A stretch of DNA of 64,000 bases from Dyadobacter crusticola DSM 16708 (lineage in GTDB: Bacteria; Bacteroidota; Bacteroidia; Cytophagales; Spirosomataceae), in assembly GCF_000701505.1 (NCBI RefSeq), contig NZ_JNJB01000001.1:310001-374000 (forward strand), in the 5' to 3' direction. Under the pieces are notes generated by a model. It searched no databases. It was not told the origin of the DNA and saw nothing but the letters and a program-made list of their open reading frames with translations. This document shows positions 1 through 8,423 of this stretch, in pieces; positions within the stretch are counted from its first letter, which is position 1, and the number at the start of each line of letters is the position of its first letter. A program made the position numbers and the translations under genes.

Positions 1-94
1 TGTACAGAAAAAACTGAATGAGGTAAATTCCATATTAAGCAAGATTGATAAGTCAAAGCTTGACTCACTTTTAAAAGGTCAAAATTCAAAGTGA
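1..94 (+). CDS. C-terminal end of an unidentified upstream protein (partial)
   Basis: The frame starting at base 2 is open from the left edge to a TGA at 92-94. It encodes about 30 residues rich in Lys, Leu, Ser and Asn and ends in LLKGQNSK. The heptad-like spacing of Leu and Ile suggests an amphipathic helix or coiled-coil tail. The stop overlaps the ATG of the following glycoside hydrolase (TGATG at 92-96), so the two genes are probably translationally coupled. The product cannot be named from this fragment. Confidence 0.55.
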   Translation, partial: VQKKLNEVNSILSKIDKSKLDSLLKGQNSK

Positions 95-921
95 TGCGTT
101 ACATTTCGTTTCTGCCATTTATTCTGCTATTCTGCTGCTCGCGACCTGAAACGATAGCACAGTCAGACAAAGAGTACACCTTCGCCTCCACACCTTCCTG
201 GCAGGACGAGTTTGATCAACCCGGGAAACCTGATCCGGCGAAATGGTCTTCCGCAACGGGCGATCATGGCTGGGGAAACAATGAATTGCAGAATTACACT
301 GACAAGATCGAGAATGCGAAAGTCGAGGACGGTAACCTCGTTATTACAGCCATCAAGGAGAAATCGGGCAAAGCTGAATACAGCTCGTCCAGGCTCGTTT
401 CCAAGGAAAAAGGGGATTTCTTGTACGGTAAGATCGAGGTAAGGGCCAAGCTGCCAAAAGGCAGAGGAACGTGGCCCGCTATCTGGATGCTGTACAGCGA
501 AAATAATTACGGGAATAAAAGCTGGCCTGACAATGGAGAGATCGATATTATGGAACACGTCGGCTTCGACCAGGACCGCGTACATGGTAACATCCACACC
601 AAAGCATTCAATCACGTTGCCAAAACCAACAAGGGAAACAGCGTGATCGTCGACCGTGCTTCGGAAGACTTCCATGTGTATTCCTGTGAATGGACTCCCG
701 CATCCATTACCATACTAGTTGACAATAAACCTTACTTCGTTTTCCCCAAAGAAGCCGCTTACCAATGGGCAGAATGGCCTTTTGATAAGCCTTTTCACCT
801 CATTTTAAACATTGCCGCAGGAGGCGATTGGGGCGGGCAAAAAGGCGTGGACGACAGCGTTTTCCCTCAAAAAATGCTGGTGGATTACGTGCGCGTTTAC
901 CCGCTGGTGGAGAAAAAGTAG
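94..921 (+). CDS. Secreted glycoside hydrolase family 16 (laminarinase-like beta-glucanase)
   Basis: A 275-residue protein. Residues 1-24 form a signal peptide that could end after IAQ; a Cys-Cys pair at 14-15 makes a lipoprotein anchor possible. The rest is one GH16 beta-jelly-roll domain. The catalytic signature GEIDIMEHVG is at 148-157, with E149 as expected nucleophile and E154 as acid/base. Flanking WPAIWML and the terminal FPQKMLVDYVRVY are typical of the family. It should hydrolyse beta-1,3 or mixed-linkage glucans outside the cytoplasm; exact substrate is not readable. I chose the ATG at 94, which overlaps the upstream stop, over the GTG at 91. Confidence 0.9.
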   Translation: MRYISFLPFILLFCCSRPETIAQSDKEYTFASTPSWQDEFDQPGKPDPAKWSSATGDHGWGNNELQNYTDKIENAKVEDGNLVITAIKEKSGKAEYSSSRLVSKEKGDFLYGKIEVRAKLPKGRGTWPAIWMLYSENNYGNKSWPDNGEIDIMEHVGFDQDRVHGNIHTKAFNHVAKTNKGNSVIVDRASEDFHVYSCEWTPASITILVDNKPYFVFPKEAAYQWAEWPFDKPFHLILNIAAGGDWGGQKGVDDSVFPQKMLVDYVRVYPLVEKK

Positions 922-956
922 CTTTGAAAATCCATTGCACGGAGGTATCTTGCATC

Positions 957-2714
957 ATGGATAATTTTGTTGTTTCCGCCAGAAAATACCGCCCGGTTAC
1001 CTTTGATTCGGTGGTTGGGCAATCACACATTACTACTACATTAAAAAACGCAATACGCACCAATCACCTCGCCCAGGCCTTTCTTTTTTGTGGACCAAGA
1101 GGAGTTGGTAAAACAACCTGCGCGCGTATCCTGGCAAAAACGATCAACTGTCAAAACCTTGGTGATGATGTAGAAGCCTGCGGTGAATGCGAATCCTGCG
1201 TAAGCTTTCAGAACAATGCTTCCTTTAATATCCACGAGCTCGACGCTGCTTCAAACAACTCGGTTGAAGACATCCGTAACCTGATTGACCAGGTGCGCTA
1301 TCCGCCTCAAACCGGCAAGTATAAAATCTATATTATAGACGAGGTGCACATGCTCTCGCAGGCTGCCTTTAATGCCTTTCTCAAAACCCTGGAAGAGCCG
1401 CCGACCTATGCTATTTTTATTTTAGCTACCACCGAAAAGCACAAGATCCTGCCCACTATCCTTTCCAGGTGCCAGATCTTCGATTTTAACAGAATTCAGT
1501 CCAAAGACATTGCATACCACCTCGCTGATATCGCGAAAAAAGAGGGTATTGAGACAGAAAGTGAGGCTTTGGAGCTCATTGGACAAAAGGCCGACGGCGG
1601 CTTGCGCGACGCGCTTTCGATGTTTGACCTTAATGTGACTTTTTCAACCGACAACCGGCTTACTTATGCAGCCGTGCTGGAAAACCTGCACATTCTTGAT
1701 TACGATTATTATTTCAAAATAACAGACGCACTTATTGCCGGCAGCATTGCCAAGTCTCTGATCCTCTTTGACGAAATTCTGAGAAAAGGATTTGACGGAC
1801 ATTTGTTCGTGGTAGGCCTTTTGGAGCATTTCAGGAACCTGCTGGTTTGTAAAGATCCTGCCACTGTGACCTTGCTCCAAGTTTCAGCTTCCGCGGAACG
1901 CAAGTATCTGGAACAGTCGGCGGCAGCGGATATGAGCTTCCTGCTGTCTGCATTGAGCATAACCGGCCAGTGCGACATTAATTATAAATCTGCCAAGAAC
2001 CAGCGACTACATGCTGAGCTTTGCCTGATGAAGCTGGCCAACATTCCCAATGTCCTTCAATTAAACTCACTCGCCGCCGTTGATGAAACGGCAAAAAAAA
2101 AAGTTGAGCCTGAGTCCGAACCAGTAAAAAACGGCACGGTAGCTGGTGAAAACAATGCCTCACCACACAGCAATGGTAACGCCCAGGCACCTGCGCCAGC
2201 CGGTGTAGCGGCACCGGTTACGTCTTCCAAATTGAAGAATACCATTCCGCTTGCAATGACGCCGCCGGTCAATCATCAGCCGGCAGCGAAGGCTGTTGCG
2301 GAAACCCGGCAGCAGGATAGTAGTGCATTTACAAACGGGGTCAGAAAGGAAGAGTTGAGCTTTGAAGCGCTGCAGCGGCTTTGGTATGAGTTCGCAGAAA
2401 AGCGCAGAGAAGGGGGAAATTCAACGACGGAGGAACTTACACTAAGAAGTGAGTTTAAGCTGGAAGGTTCTTCCATTGAAATCGCGCTGGCGAATACGCA
2501 CCAGCTTGAAGCACTCCAGAACGTGCGTTACGAGTTGCTTGGCTTTTTGAAGAGCCGCCTGAATGCGCCAAAATTAGATGTGAATGCGCGCGTTGCTCCG
2601 CAAGAAGTCAACCGACTTCCGTATACTCCCGCTGAAAAATTCAATTATATGGCTGAGAAAAATCCGTACCTGCTTGAATTGAAGCAGGCGCTGGGGCTTG
2701 ATGTGGATTTTTAA
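957..2714 (+). CDS. dnaX: DNA polymerase III subunit gamma/tau
   Basis: Clamp-loader ATPase of the replisome, 585 residues. Residues 1-175 hold the AAA+ core: Walker A GPRGVGKT (46-53), a four-Cys zinc module (C65, C75, C78, C81), Walker B IIDE (126-129) and the SRC arginine-finger motif (170-172). Domain III follows to about 370, then a low-complexity Pro/Ala linker and a tau-specific C-terminus. The start is the ATG at 957, preceded by GGAGG at 941-945; the frame is open further upstream but that part overlaps the GH16 gene and has no DnaX similarity. An A10 tract at 2093-2102 may cause frameshifting (listed separately). The TAA stop shares the bases TTAA with the stop of convergent coaE. 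Confidence 0.96.
   Translation: MDNFVVSARKYRPVTFDSVVGQSHITTTLKNAIRTNHLAQAFLFCGPRGVGKTTCARILAKTINCQNLGDDVEACGECESCVSFQNNASFNIHELDAASNNSVEDIRNLIDQVRYPPQTGKYKIYIIDEVHMLSQAAFNAFLKTLEEPPTYAIFILATTEKHKILPTILSRCQIFDFNRIQSKDIAYHLADIAKKEGIETESEALELIGQKADGGLRDALSMFDLNVTFSTDNRLTYAAVLENLHILDYDYYFKITDALIAGSIAKSLILFDEILRKGFDGHLFVVGLLEHFRNLLVCKDPATVTLLQVSASAERKYLEQSAAADMSFLLSALSITGQCDINYKSAKNQRLHAELCLMKLANIPNVLQLNSLAAVDETAKKKVEPESEPVKNGTVAGENNASPHSNGNAQAPAPAGVAAPVTSSKLKNTIPLAMTPPVNHQPAAKAVAETRQQDSSAFTNGVRKEELSFEALQRLWYEFAEKRREGGNSTTEELTLRSEFKLEGSSIEIALANTHQLEALQNVRYELLGFLKSRLNAPKLDVNARVAPQEVNRLPYTPAEKFNYMAEKNPYLLELKQALGLDVDF
2093..2102 (+). other. A10 slippery tract in dnaX (candidate gamma-subunit frameshift site)
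   Basis: Ten consecutive A residues cover codons 379-382, just past the expected end of clamp-loader domain III. A -1 shift reads AGT then a TGA at 2105-2107. A +1 shift reaches a TAA at 2125-2127. Both give a protein of about 383-390 residues that keeps domains I-III and loses the tau tail. E. coli dnaX (A AAA AAG) and Thermus dnaX (A9) are known to make gamma from comparable tracts. Function here is inferred. Confidence 0.55.
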
Positions 2715-3316
2715 GATTTGGCGAAAGCTAAAAATCGTCTGTGCAGCTGCATAACCTGGGGGATCAATGCGGCGTTTTCATCATTTGAAATAACAAAATC
2801 GGCCACTTTGCTTCGGAATTCGTCGGACACCTGCCGATCGATAATAGCCCTGATTTCCTGCTCCGATCGCGTGTCCCGCTTCAATATTCTTGCAACACGA
2901 AGTGCGACGGGCGACTCGACAACAACTACAAAATCGAGCGTATTACCTTCACCAGCCGCTTTCATGATTGCGGCTTCTTTGATCACATAAGCAGCGCTGG
3001 AATGGCGCGCGACCCAGTGTGCGGTATCTTCCTGTACTACCGGGTGAACGATCGCATTCAACTGCTTCAATAATGCTTCATCCTTGAAAACTACTGATGC
3101 GACGAACGAAGTATCATACTGACCGCCTGCATTGTACGCCAACGGACCCAGCAGCGTGGTTACCTGCTGCCTGATCCCTGGATGATGATTGGTAAGCCAC
3201 TTTGCCCTGGAGTCCGCATTGTAAACGGGAACCCCCAAGCAACTAAACAGCTCGCAAACAACGCTCTTGCCCGAACCAATTCCACCAGTAACACCAATTT
3301 GAAGCGGAGCTGACAT
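2711..3316 (-). CDS. coaE: Dephospho-CoA kinase
   Basis: Last step of coenzyme A synthesis: phosphorylates the ribose 3'-hydroxyl of dephospho-CoA using ATP. The 201-residue length is normal for CoaE. The N-terminus carries the P-loop GGIGSGKS (residues 11-18), followed by the family pattern FSCLGVPVYNADSRAK and, later, the VVVVESP strand and an RxxxQ segment (IDRQVSDEFRSK). It is the last gene of the leftward cluster beginning with nusB, 17 bp after the YbbR gene. It converges on dnaX with a 4-bp overlap of stop codons. Confidence 0.96.
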   Translation of the reverse strand: MSAPLQIGVTGGIGSGKSVVCELFSCLGVPVYNADSRAKWLTNHHPGIRQQVTTLLGPLAYNAGGQYDTSFVASVVFKDEALLKQLNAIVHPVVQEDTAHWVARHSSAAYVIKEAAIMKAAGEGNTLDFVVVVESPVALRVARILKRDTRSEQEIRAIIDRQVSDEFRSKVADFVISNDENAALIPQVMQLHRRFLAFAKS

Positions 3317-3333
3317 GATCTTACGGCGCGTTA

Positions 3334-4023
3334 CTATAAAGGTACATTCAGGAATTGTGCCACCTCAAAACTTACAAATACGTCGCGGTGACTCACATCT
3401 ACCAGAGGCGAAACGGGCAGTGGAATGGGTATGCTTTCGTCGTAATTGTTCTGGATCTTCGGAGTTGGCACAGAAATACGGATCGTGTCGGGAAAGGTCT
3501 TAATCAATGAAACCGGCCCGTCAACCGAAATCAACGAAGGAGATACATTAATAATGCTGGAAATTACATAACCTTCTCTGATTTCAATACCCGCACTATC
3601 AACCCGGATTGGGATGATTTTTCTGATTTTTGGCTCAAAACTCAACTCAAAAGTATCAGATACCACGTAGTTGACATTCAATCCCGGAAAGAGCTCGGCT
3701 ACCTGGTCGGTGAGCGCAGTGGAGTTGATTACATTCCTCACATTGGGATTGACCACTTTGTAAACCACAGGGTTGGCATTGAAATTAAGCCAGGATTTCT
3801 GGAGTAACCTCCATCCGTCCCCTGAAACATTGACCGAAATCCGCCGTGGAAGCGGCTGCATGGGAACGTACGAGGCCTGATCGTACTCTATTTCCAGCGG
3901 ATAATTCAGCTTGATTGAATAATTATCCCTGTTCAGCACATTCATCAGCCAGAAGAAAGACGCGGCCAGCAAGCATCCAATAAAGGTTTTGATTCTATTT
4001 TGGTTTGGTGGTACGTAATTCAC
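3334..4023 (-). CDS. YbbR-like (CdaR-type) membrane-anchored protein
   Basis: 229 residues. One N-terminal membrane segment (about residues 10-26, FIGCLLAASFFWLMNVL) is followed by a periplasmic part made of repeated beta-rich YbbR modules (for example the LPRRISVNVSGDGWRLL region and the IIPIRVDS region). In Firmicutes YbbR/CdaR proteins regulate the diadenylate cyclase CdaA; whether that holds in Bacteroidota is not established by this sequence. It lies 12 bp after yajC and 17 bp before coaE, a common Bacteroidota arrangement, so co-transcription is likely. Confidence 0.8.
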   Translation of the reverse strand: MNYVPPNQNRIKTFIGCLLAASFFWLMNVLNRDNYSIKLNYPLEIEYDQASYVPMQPLPRRISVNVSGDGWRLLQKSWLNFNANPVVYKVVNPNVRNVINSTALTDQVAELFPGLNVNYVVSDTFELSFEPKIRKIIPIRVDSAGIEIREGYVISSIINVSPSLISVDGPVSLIKTFPDTIRISVPTPKIQNNYDESIPIPLPVSPLVDVSHRDVFVSFEVAQFLNVPL

Positions 4024-4035
4024 GGCCTAATAGGT

Positions 4036-4338
4036 TTATCCTGCTATTGTGCGTGAGATTGCCGATTTGTCGACAGTTAATTTTACTCCTTTGTCGAGTT
4101 CAAGCGTTACAGTCGCTTCCTCAACGGTATAAATTCTTGCGTGTATCCCTCCTATCGTGACTACCTGATCACCCTTTTTCAGGTTGTTCAACAGCTCTTT
4201 CTGCTCCTTCTGTTTTTTCTGCTGCGGACGGATCATAAAGAAATAAAACACACCTATAATTCCGACCCACATAACAACCTGGTAAATCATAGTTTGAGAA
4301 CCGTCGGTTGCTGCCTGTGCTAAAAGAGAAAGCTTCAT
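4036..4338 (-). CDS. yajC: Preprotein translocase subunit YajC
   Basis: A 100-residue accessory subunit of the SecDF-YajC complex at the inner membrane. A single membrane segment covers about residues 18-36 and ends in the family hallmark FFMIRPQQKKQKE. The cytoplasmic domain after it contains the conserved LKKGDQVVTIGGIHARI stretch. The length is normal. It sits in the nusB-to-coaE cluster, 60 bp after the DUF1573 gene and 12 bp before the YbbR gene. Confidence 0.95.
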   Translation of the reverse strand: MKLSLLAQAATDGSQTMIYQVVMWVGIIGVFYFFMIRPQQKKQKEQKELLNNLKKGDQVVTIGGIHARIYTVEEATVTLELDKGVKLTVDKSAISRTIAG

Positions 4339-4398
4339 CTTAATTGAATGGGTTAAGTAAGTTCAGACCGCAAAGCAGTCTTAAATGGATAGAGTTGG

Positions 4399-4839
4399 TT
4401 ACTTGGTTTCTTGCGGCTTTGGTGCTGCATTTACGATTCCCTTAAGCCGTAATTCAGAATACGCCGGCTCTGTATTGGCATAAACCGTAATTGTTTTCAC
4501 TTGCGGACCGGTTTTGTTTTTAGTGTCAAACCGCACTTTGATACTCGATGTTTGATTAGGCCCGATTGGCTCTTTCGGCCATTCAGGTGTAGTACAGCCA
4601 CAGGAAGAAGAGATATTATTCAGGATCAAAGGATATTCACCCTCGTTTTTGAACTTGAAATCATGCTCTACAATTGCGCCTTCCTGTATTGTCCCAAAAT
4701 CATAGGATGCACTGTCGATCAATGCAAAAACAGGCATTTTTGAAGATGCCTGTTTTTCATTTTCTCCTTTTTCGCCGTTGGAACAGTTGTAAAAGGACAG
4801 TGATACCGCAAGGAGTATGCAAGTGAATATTTGTTTCAT
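4399..4839 (-). CDS. DUF1573 domain lipoprotein
   Basis: 146 residues. The N-terminus looks like a lipoprotein signal with Cys19 as candidate lipidation site, followed by a charged linker. Residues about 37-135 are a DUF1573 Ig-like beta-sandwich (ASH/MSP-related), recognised by YDFGTIQEGAIVEHDFKFKN and by NNISSSCGCTTPEWP. Its role is unknown; such domains are numerous in Bacteroidota envelope proteins. It starts 8 bp after the YtxH gene, so the two are almost certainly co-transcribed. Confidence 0.85.
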   Translation of the reverse strand: MKQIFTCILLAVSLSFYNCSNGEKGENEKQASSKMPVFALIDSASYDFGTIQEGAIVEHDFKFKNEGEYPLILNNISSSCGCTTPEWPKEPIGPNQTSSIKVRFDTKNKTGPQVKTITVYANTEPAYSELRLKGIVNAAPKPQETK

Positions 4840-4847
4840 ATCGCGGT

Positions 4848-5150
4848 TCAGCTTGCCTGACCTTTGATTTGCGCCATGAGGCGGTCTACATCTTCGAGCA
4901 GTTTTTCAGCCTTTTCGCGCGCGTCGTTTACAACCCGCTCTCCTTCCGAACGTGAAAAGTTATCAGGCTGGTCTTTTTTATCTATAAGGTCCTGAACTAC
5001 TTCCTGTAGTTTTTCCCGGTATTTGGACAAACGATAAGTCAATTGTGTCCTGAGCACTTCGCCCTTGTCGGGTGCATAAAGAATTCCCAATGCAGCACCT
5101 GTGACACAACCGGTCAGAAATGCAATTAGACTGTTACTGGTTTTACTCAT
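4848..5150 (-). CDS. YtxH domain small membrane protein
   Basis: 100 residues. One membrane segment near the N-terminus (about residues 8-25, LIAFLTGCVTGAALGILYA) ends in the YtxH-type APDKGEVLR motif. The remainder is a charged helical tail with coiled-coil character (KYREKLQEVVQDLIDKK). YtxH proteins are often linked to general stress in Firmicutes; the role here is not known. It lies 92 bp downstream of nusB and 8 bp before the DUF1573 gene. Confidence 0.8.
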   Translation of the reverse strand: MSKTSNSLIAFLTGCVTGAALGILYAPDKGEVLRTQLTYRLSKYREKLQEVVQDLIDKKDQPDNFSRSEGERVVNDAREKAEKLLEDVDRLMAQIKGQAS

Positions 5151-5242
5151 GATTTCCTAGTTTTAGCTGTTGAGTCGGCCATAGGCTTCCTATCTCCGAC
5201 AGCTCCAAAAATTATTCCATTGCAATGCGGCAAAAGCCAGCA

Positions 5243-6409
5243 TTATTTATTATCGATCAGTCCGCGGCCGCTTTTCCTGATCACTCCTTCTTTCGCGAGC
5301 TTCACGGAAAGTACGTCGAGGACGCCGTTTACAAACTTACCACTTTTTGGGGTACTGTACCTTTTTGCAATTTCAATAAACTCATTGATGGTCACTTTTA
5401 CCGGTATTCCAGGGAAGTGAATGAGCTCGGCCAATGCTGTTTTCAGAATGATCAGGTCTACCAATGCAATCCTTTCCAGCTCCCAGTTTTTCAGCTGATC
5501 ATCAAGATATACATCATACTGATCACTTTCGGCGACTACAATCTTGCATAATTCCTCAACAAACTCGCGGTCTTCCTCCCAATCTTTTGTGAGCGGAGCG
5601 AGCTGGAATGTATGCGCATGATCAGCCGATTTCAAAGTTTTGATAGCAAGGCCACGGATCAGTTCACTGTGATCAGCCCAGTACAGATCACGCTGCTCCA
5701 GATAGTCTAGCGGAACTTCGTGTTTCAGGATTACCTGCCGCAGCACGTGCTGGACCAACGCCTGATCTTCTTCCGGAGTATGCGAGGCCTGGCGACAGTA
5801 AGCCTCATAGATCTCGTCCTTCCGAAGTGCTTCGCGGTATGTTTTCCGGATCACACCCATTTCATTACTCCAGTTGATCCCACTTCGGATAATCTCTTCT
5901 TCAAGGCTTTTATCTTCGGCCAAAAGCTGGATTACCCGGTTTGAGTTCAGTCCCGAATCTTTCGGAAAAGGCGATTCCGGATCATCATATCTTCTTTCCC
6001 GGTCGATCTTTGCCTGATGCGATAGTTCAATCAGCATGGAAAGAATCCGTACAAAATCTACGTGGATCAGCTCGGTTTCGTTTAAAACCCTTCTTACCAG
6101 CTTCTCTCCGTCCGACTTGGTTTGCCTGTCGTAAGCTTCATAGGCACTTCTTGCTACACGTACCACGCGCTCGGGCAATTCCTCGTCTTCGCTCAGTTTT
6201 CCGTTTTTGATGAACTCGTCCAAAGCAATGCTCGCCAGCTTTTTCATGCCCGACAATTTTTGTTTGTCCTGAAATTCCATCGAATTCAGATCCGGCGCGA
6301 AAGCCTCCTCAATGTGATCCAACGCCAGCAGGCGGTTTGCTTCAGCAGTCAGTTGCCTAGCATAAAGTGCCTGAACAGCCTTGGTTCTTAATAATCTCCT
6401 ATTCAGCAT
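5243..6409 (-). CDS. nusB: Transcription antitermination factor NusB with long N-terminal extension
   Basis: 388 residues, much longer than the roughly 140 of E. coli NusB. Residues about 260-375 form the NusB fold, with the family pattern WELERIALVDLIILKTALAE and VTINEFIEIAKRYSTPKSGKFVNGVLD. The N-terminal 250 residues are helical, begin with a NusB-like MLNRRLLRTKAVQALYA, and look like a divergent duplicate NusB half; long forms are usual in Bacteroidota. NusB binds boxA RNA with NusE (S10) during rRNA antitermination. It is the first gene of the leftward cluster that ends at coaE and is divergent from the ABC exporter gene. Confidence 0.93.
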   Translation of the reverse strand: MLNRRLLRTKAVQALYARQLTAEANRLLALDHIEEAFAPDLNSMEFQDKQKLSGMKKLASIALDEFIKNGKLSEDEELPERVVRVARSAYEAYDRQTKSDGEKLVRRVLNETELIHVDFVRILSMLIELSHQAKIDRERRYDDPESPFPKDSGLNSNRVIQLLAEDKSLEEEIIRSGINWSNEMGVIRKTYREALRKDEIYEAYCRQASHTPEEDQALVQHVLRQVILKHEVPLDYLEQRDLYWADHSELIRGLAIKTLKSADHAHTFQLAPLTKDWEEDREFVEELCKIVVAESDQYDVYLDDQLKNWELERIALVDLIILKTALAELIHFPGIPVKVTINEFIEIAKRYSTPKSGKFVNGVLDVLSVKLAKEGVIRKSGRGLIDNK

Positions 6410-6635
6410 AAGCCGGGACTAATTGTATAAAAAGTACAGTAATTCAAAGAACGTTTCTTCATATTAAAGCAAGGTTGGTCTTGTACCCTGCGGCAGCATC
6501 TAAAATTTGACGCGAAATTAGCGCATTTTGTTCACATTCGAAAAAATGAAACGCCTGCCTTAAATTTGCAACGTTTTAAATAAATAGGATGTTGCCTATT
6601 TCAAAGTAACATTTTTCTTACCCAAAGCATAGCCG

Positions 6636-8417
6636 GTGAAAGCATTAAAGTACCTCAATAAGTACTTATGGAAATACAAATGGTACCTCATTCTGGGTAT
6701 CGTTTTTACTGTCATCTCCAACCTTTTTGGCATTATTCCAGCACAGCTCGTGCGTTACGCGCTTGATCTGGTAATCGAAACACTGGATGTGTATTACCTT
6801 TTTAACGGAGTGTCGCTGCAAACTAAGATGTACGACATTTTTGCATTCAGTATCCTGCTTTACGGACTGTTGATCCTGTTAATGGCCTTGTTAAAAGGTA
6901 TCTTCCTCTTCCTTGTGCGGCAAACAATCATCGTTATGTCACGGCACATTGAATTTGCCCTCAAAAACGACATTTACCAGCATTATCAGACACTACCTGC
7001 CGCATTTTTTCGCCGCCATAGTACGGGTGACCTGATGGCGAGGATTTCGGAAGATGTCAGTAATGTCCGCATTTATGTTGGTCCGGCATTGATGTACGGG
7101 ATCAACTTGCTGGTTCTTTTTGTGCTGGTAATATCCTACATGGTTTCAGTAAGTCCCAAGCTGACATTCTATGTTTTGCTGCCATTGCCGGTACTGTCAG
7201 TAAGCGTATATGTGGTCAACAGCATGATCATGAAACGCTCGCAGGAAATCCAGAAGCAGCTCTCGGCGCTTTCGACTTATGTGCAGGAAGCATTTTCAGG
7301 AATCCGCGTGATCAAGTCTTTTGTTCAGGAAAAGCATTCTTACGATAATTTCGAAAAAGAAGCCGAGGTATTTAAAGTAAAATCCCTCGCTCTGACCAAA
7401 GTTGACGCATTCTTTTACCCGGTGATCATTATGCTGATCGGGTTAAGTAATATCCTGATTATCTATGTGGGCGGACAGGAAATTATCAATGGGCGACTGA
7501 CACCCGGGAATATTACCGAGTTCATTTTGTATGTCAATATGCTCACCTGGCCCGTAATGGCGCTTGGATGGACAACCAGCCAGATCCAGCGTGCAGCAAC
7601 TTCTCAGGCACGTATCAATGAATTTCTGAATGAAAAAACGCCGCTGGTCTCTGAAAAAAATCTGATCAGGCAACTAGACGGCGGTATCCGCTTCGAACAC
7701 GTGAATTTCGTTTATCCCGACTCAGGTATCCAGGCGCTGTACGACTTTGATCTCGATATCAAGGCCGGCGAAACGGTCGCGATACTCGGAACAACGGGTT
7801 CAGGAAAAAGTACGCTCGCGCATTTGCTTTGCCGGCTCTACGATCCGACTGGCGGACAGATTTTAATTGACGGTACGCCGATGAAAGATTATGATGTGCA
7901 CGCATACCGCCGCCAAATCGGATATGTACCGCAGGATGTTTTCCTTTTCTCAGATTCGATCCAGAACAATGTACGTTTCGGCACCCTCGATATGCCTTTC
8001 GAACGCATTGAGCAGGCTGTGAAAGACGCTGATCTTTACAATAACATCATTGACTTTCCGCAGGGTTACGATACTGTACTGGGTGAAAGAGGCATCACGC
8101 TTTCGGGTGGACAAAAACAAAGACTTTCTATCGCCCGTGCTATTGCAAGGGATCCCAAGATTTTAGTTCTCGACGACTGCCTTTCCGCTGTTGATACAAA
8201 CACGGAAAATATCATTCTCAACAACCTGAAACGTATTATGGACCACCGTACCTCGGTTATTATCTCGCACCGGGTTTCCTCAGCGAAACTTGCCGACAGG
8301 ATCGTGGTACTTGACGAAGGAAAGATTATCGAGCAAGGTACGCACGCAGAATTAATGGCGAAAAACGGTGCCTACAAAGAGCTGTACGAAAAGCAGCTGA
8401 TGGCAGAGGAAGTGTAA
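6636..8417 (+). CDS. ABC exporter, fused membrane and ATPase domains (type IV, MsbA/YheI-like)
   Basis: 593 residues. Six membrane helices occupy about residues 15-325, followed by a nucleotide-binding domain from about 350. Walker A GTTGSGKST is at 385-393, the signature LSGGQKQRLSIARAI precedes Walker B ILVLDD. The residue after the Walker B Asp513 is Asp514 where most exporters have the catalytic Glu, as in the YheI/BmrC half of heterodimeric exporters. The substrate cannot be read. The start is GTG. A TAAATTTG sequence at 6561-6568 resembles a Bacteroidota -7 box. The 3' end lies 6 bp from the convergent S24 repressor gene. Confidence 0.92.
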   Translation: MKALKYLNKYLWKYKWYLILGIVFTVISNLFGIIPAQLVRYALDLVIETLDVYYLFNGVSLQTKMYDIFAFSILLYGLLILLMALLKGIFLFLVRQTIIVMSRHIEFALKNDIYQHYQTLPAAFFRRHSTGDLMARISEDVSNVRIYVGPALMYGINLLVLFVLVISYMVSVSPKLTFYVLLPLPVLSVSVYVVNSMIMKRSQEIQKQLSALSTYVQEAFSGIRVIKSFVQEKHSYDNFEKEAEVFKVKSLALTKVDAFFYPVIIMLIGLSNILIIYVGGQEIINGRLTPGNITEFILYVNMLTWPVMALGWTTSQIQRAATSQARINEFLNEKTPLVSEKNLIRQLDGGIRFEHVNFVYPDSGIQALYDFDLDIKAGETVAILGTTGSGKSTLAHLLCRLYDPTGGQILIDGTPMKDYDVHAYRRQIGYVPQDVFLFSDSIQNNVRFGTLDMPFERIEQAVKDADLYNNIIDFPQGYDTVLGERGITLSGGQKQRLSIARAIARDPKILVLDDCLSAVDTNTENIILNNLKRIMDHRTSVIISHRVSSAKLADRIVVLDEGKIIEQGTHAELMAKNGAYKELYEKQLMAEEV

Positions 8418-8423
8418 TCCGGA

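Noticed and set aside
828-956. Upstream extension of dnaX
   Set aside because: It overlaps the GH16 coding region, is Arg-rich and unlike DnaX; the ATG at 957 begins the conserved N-terminus.
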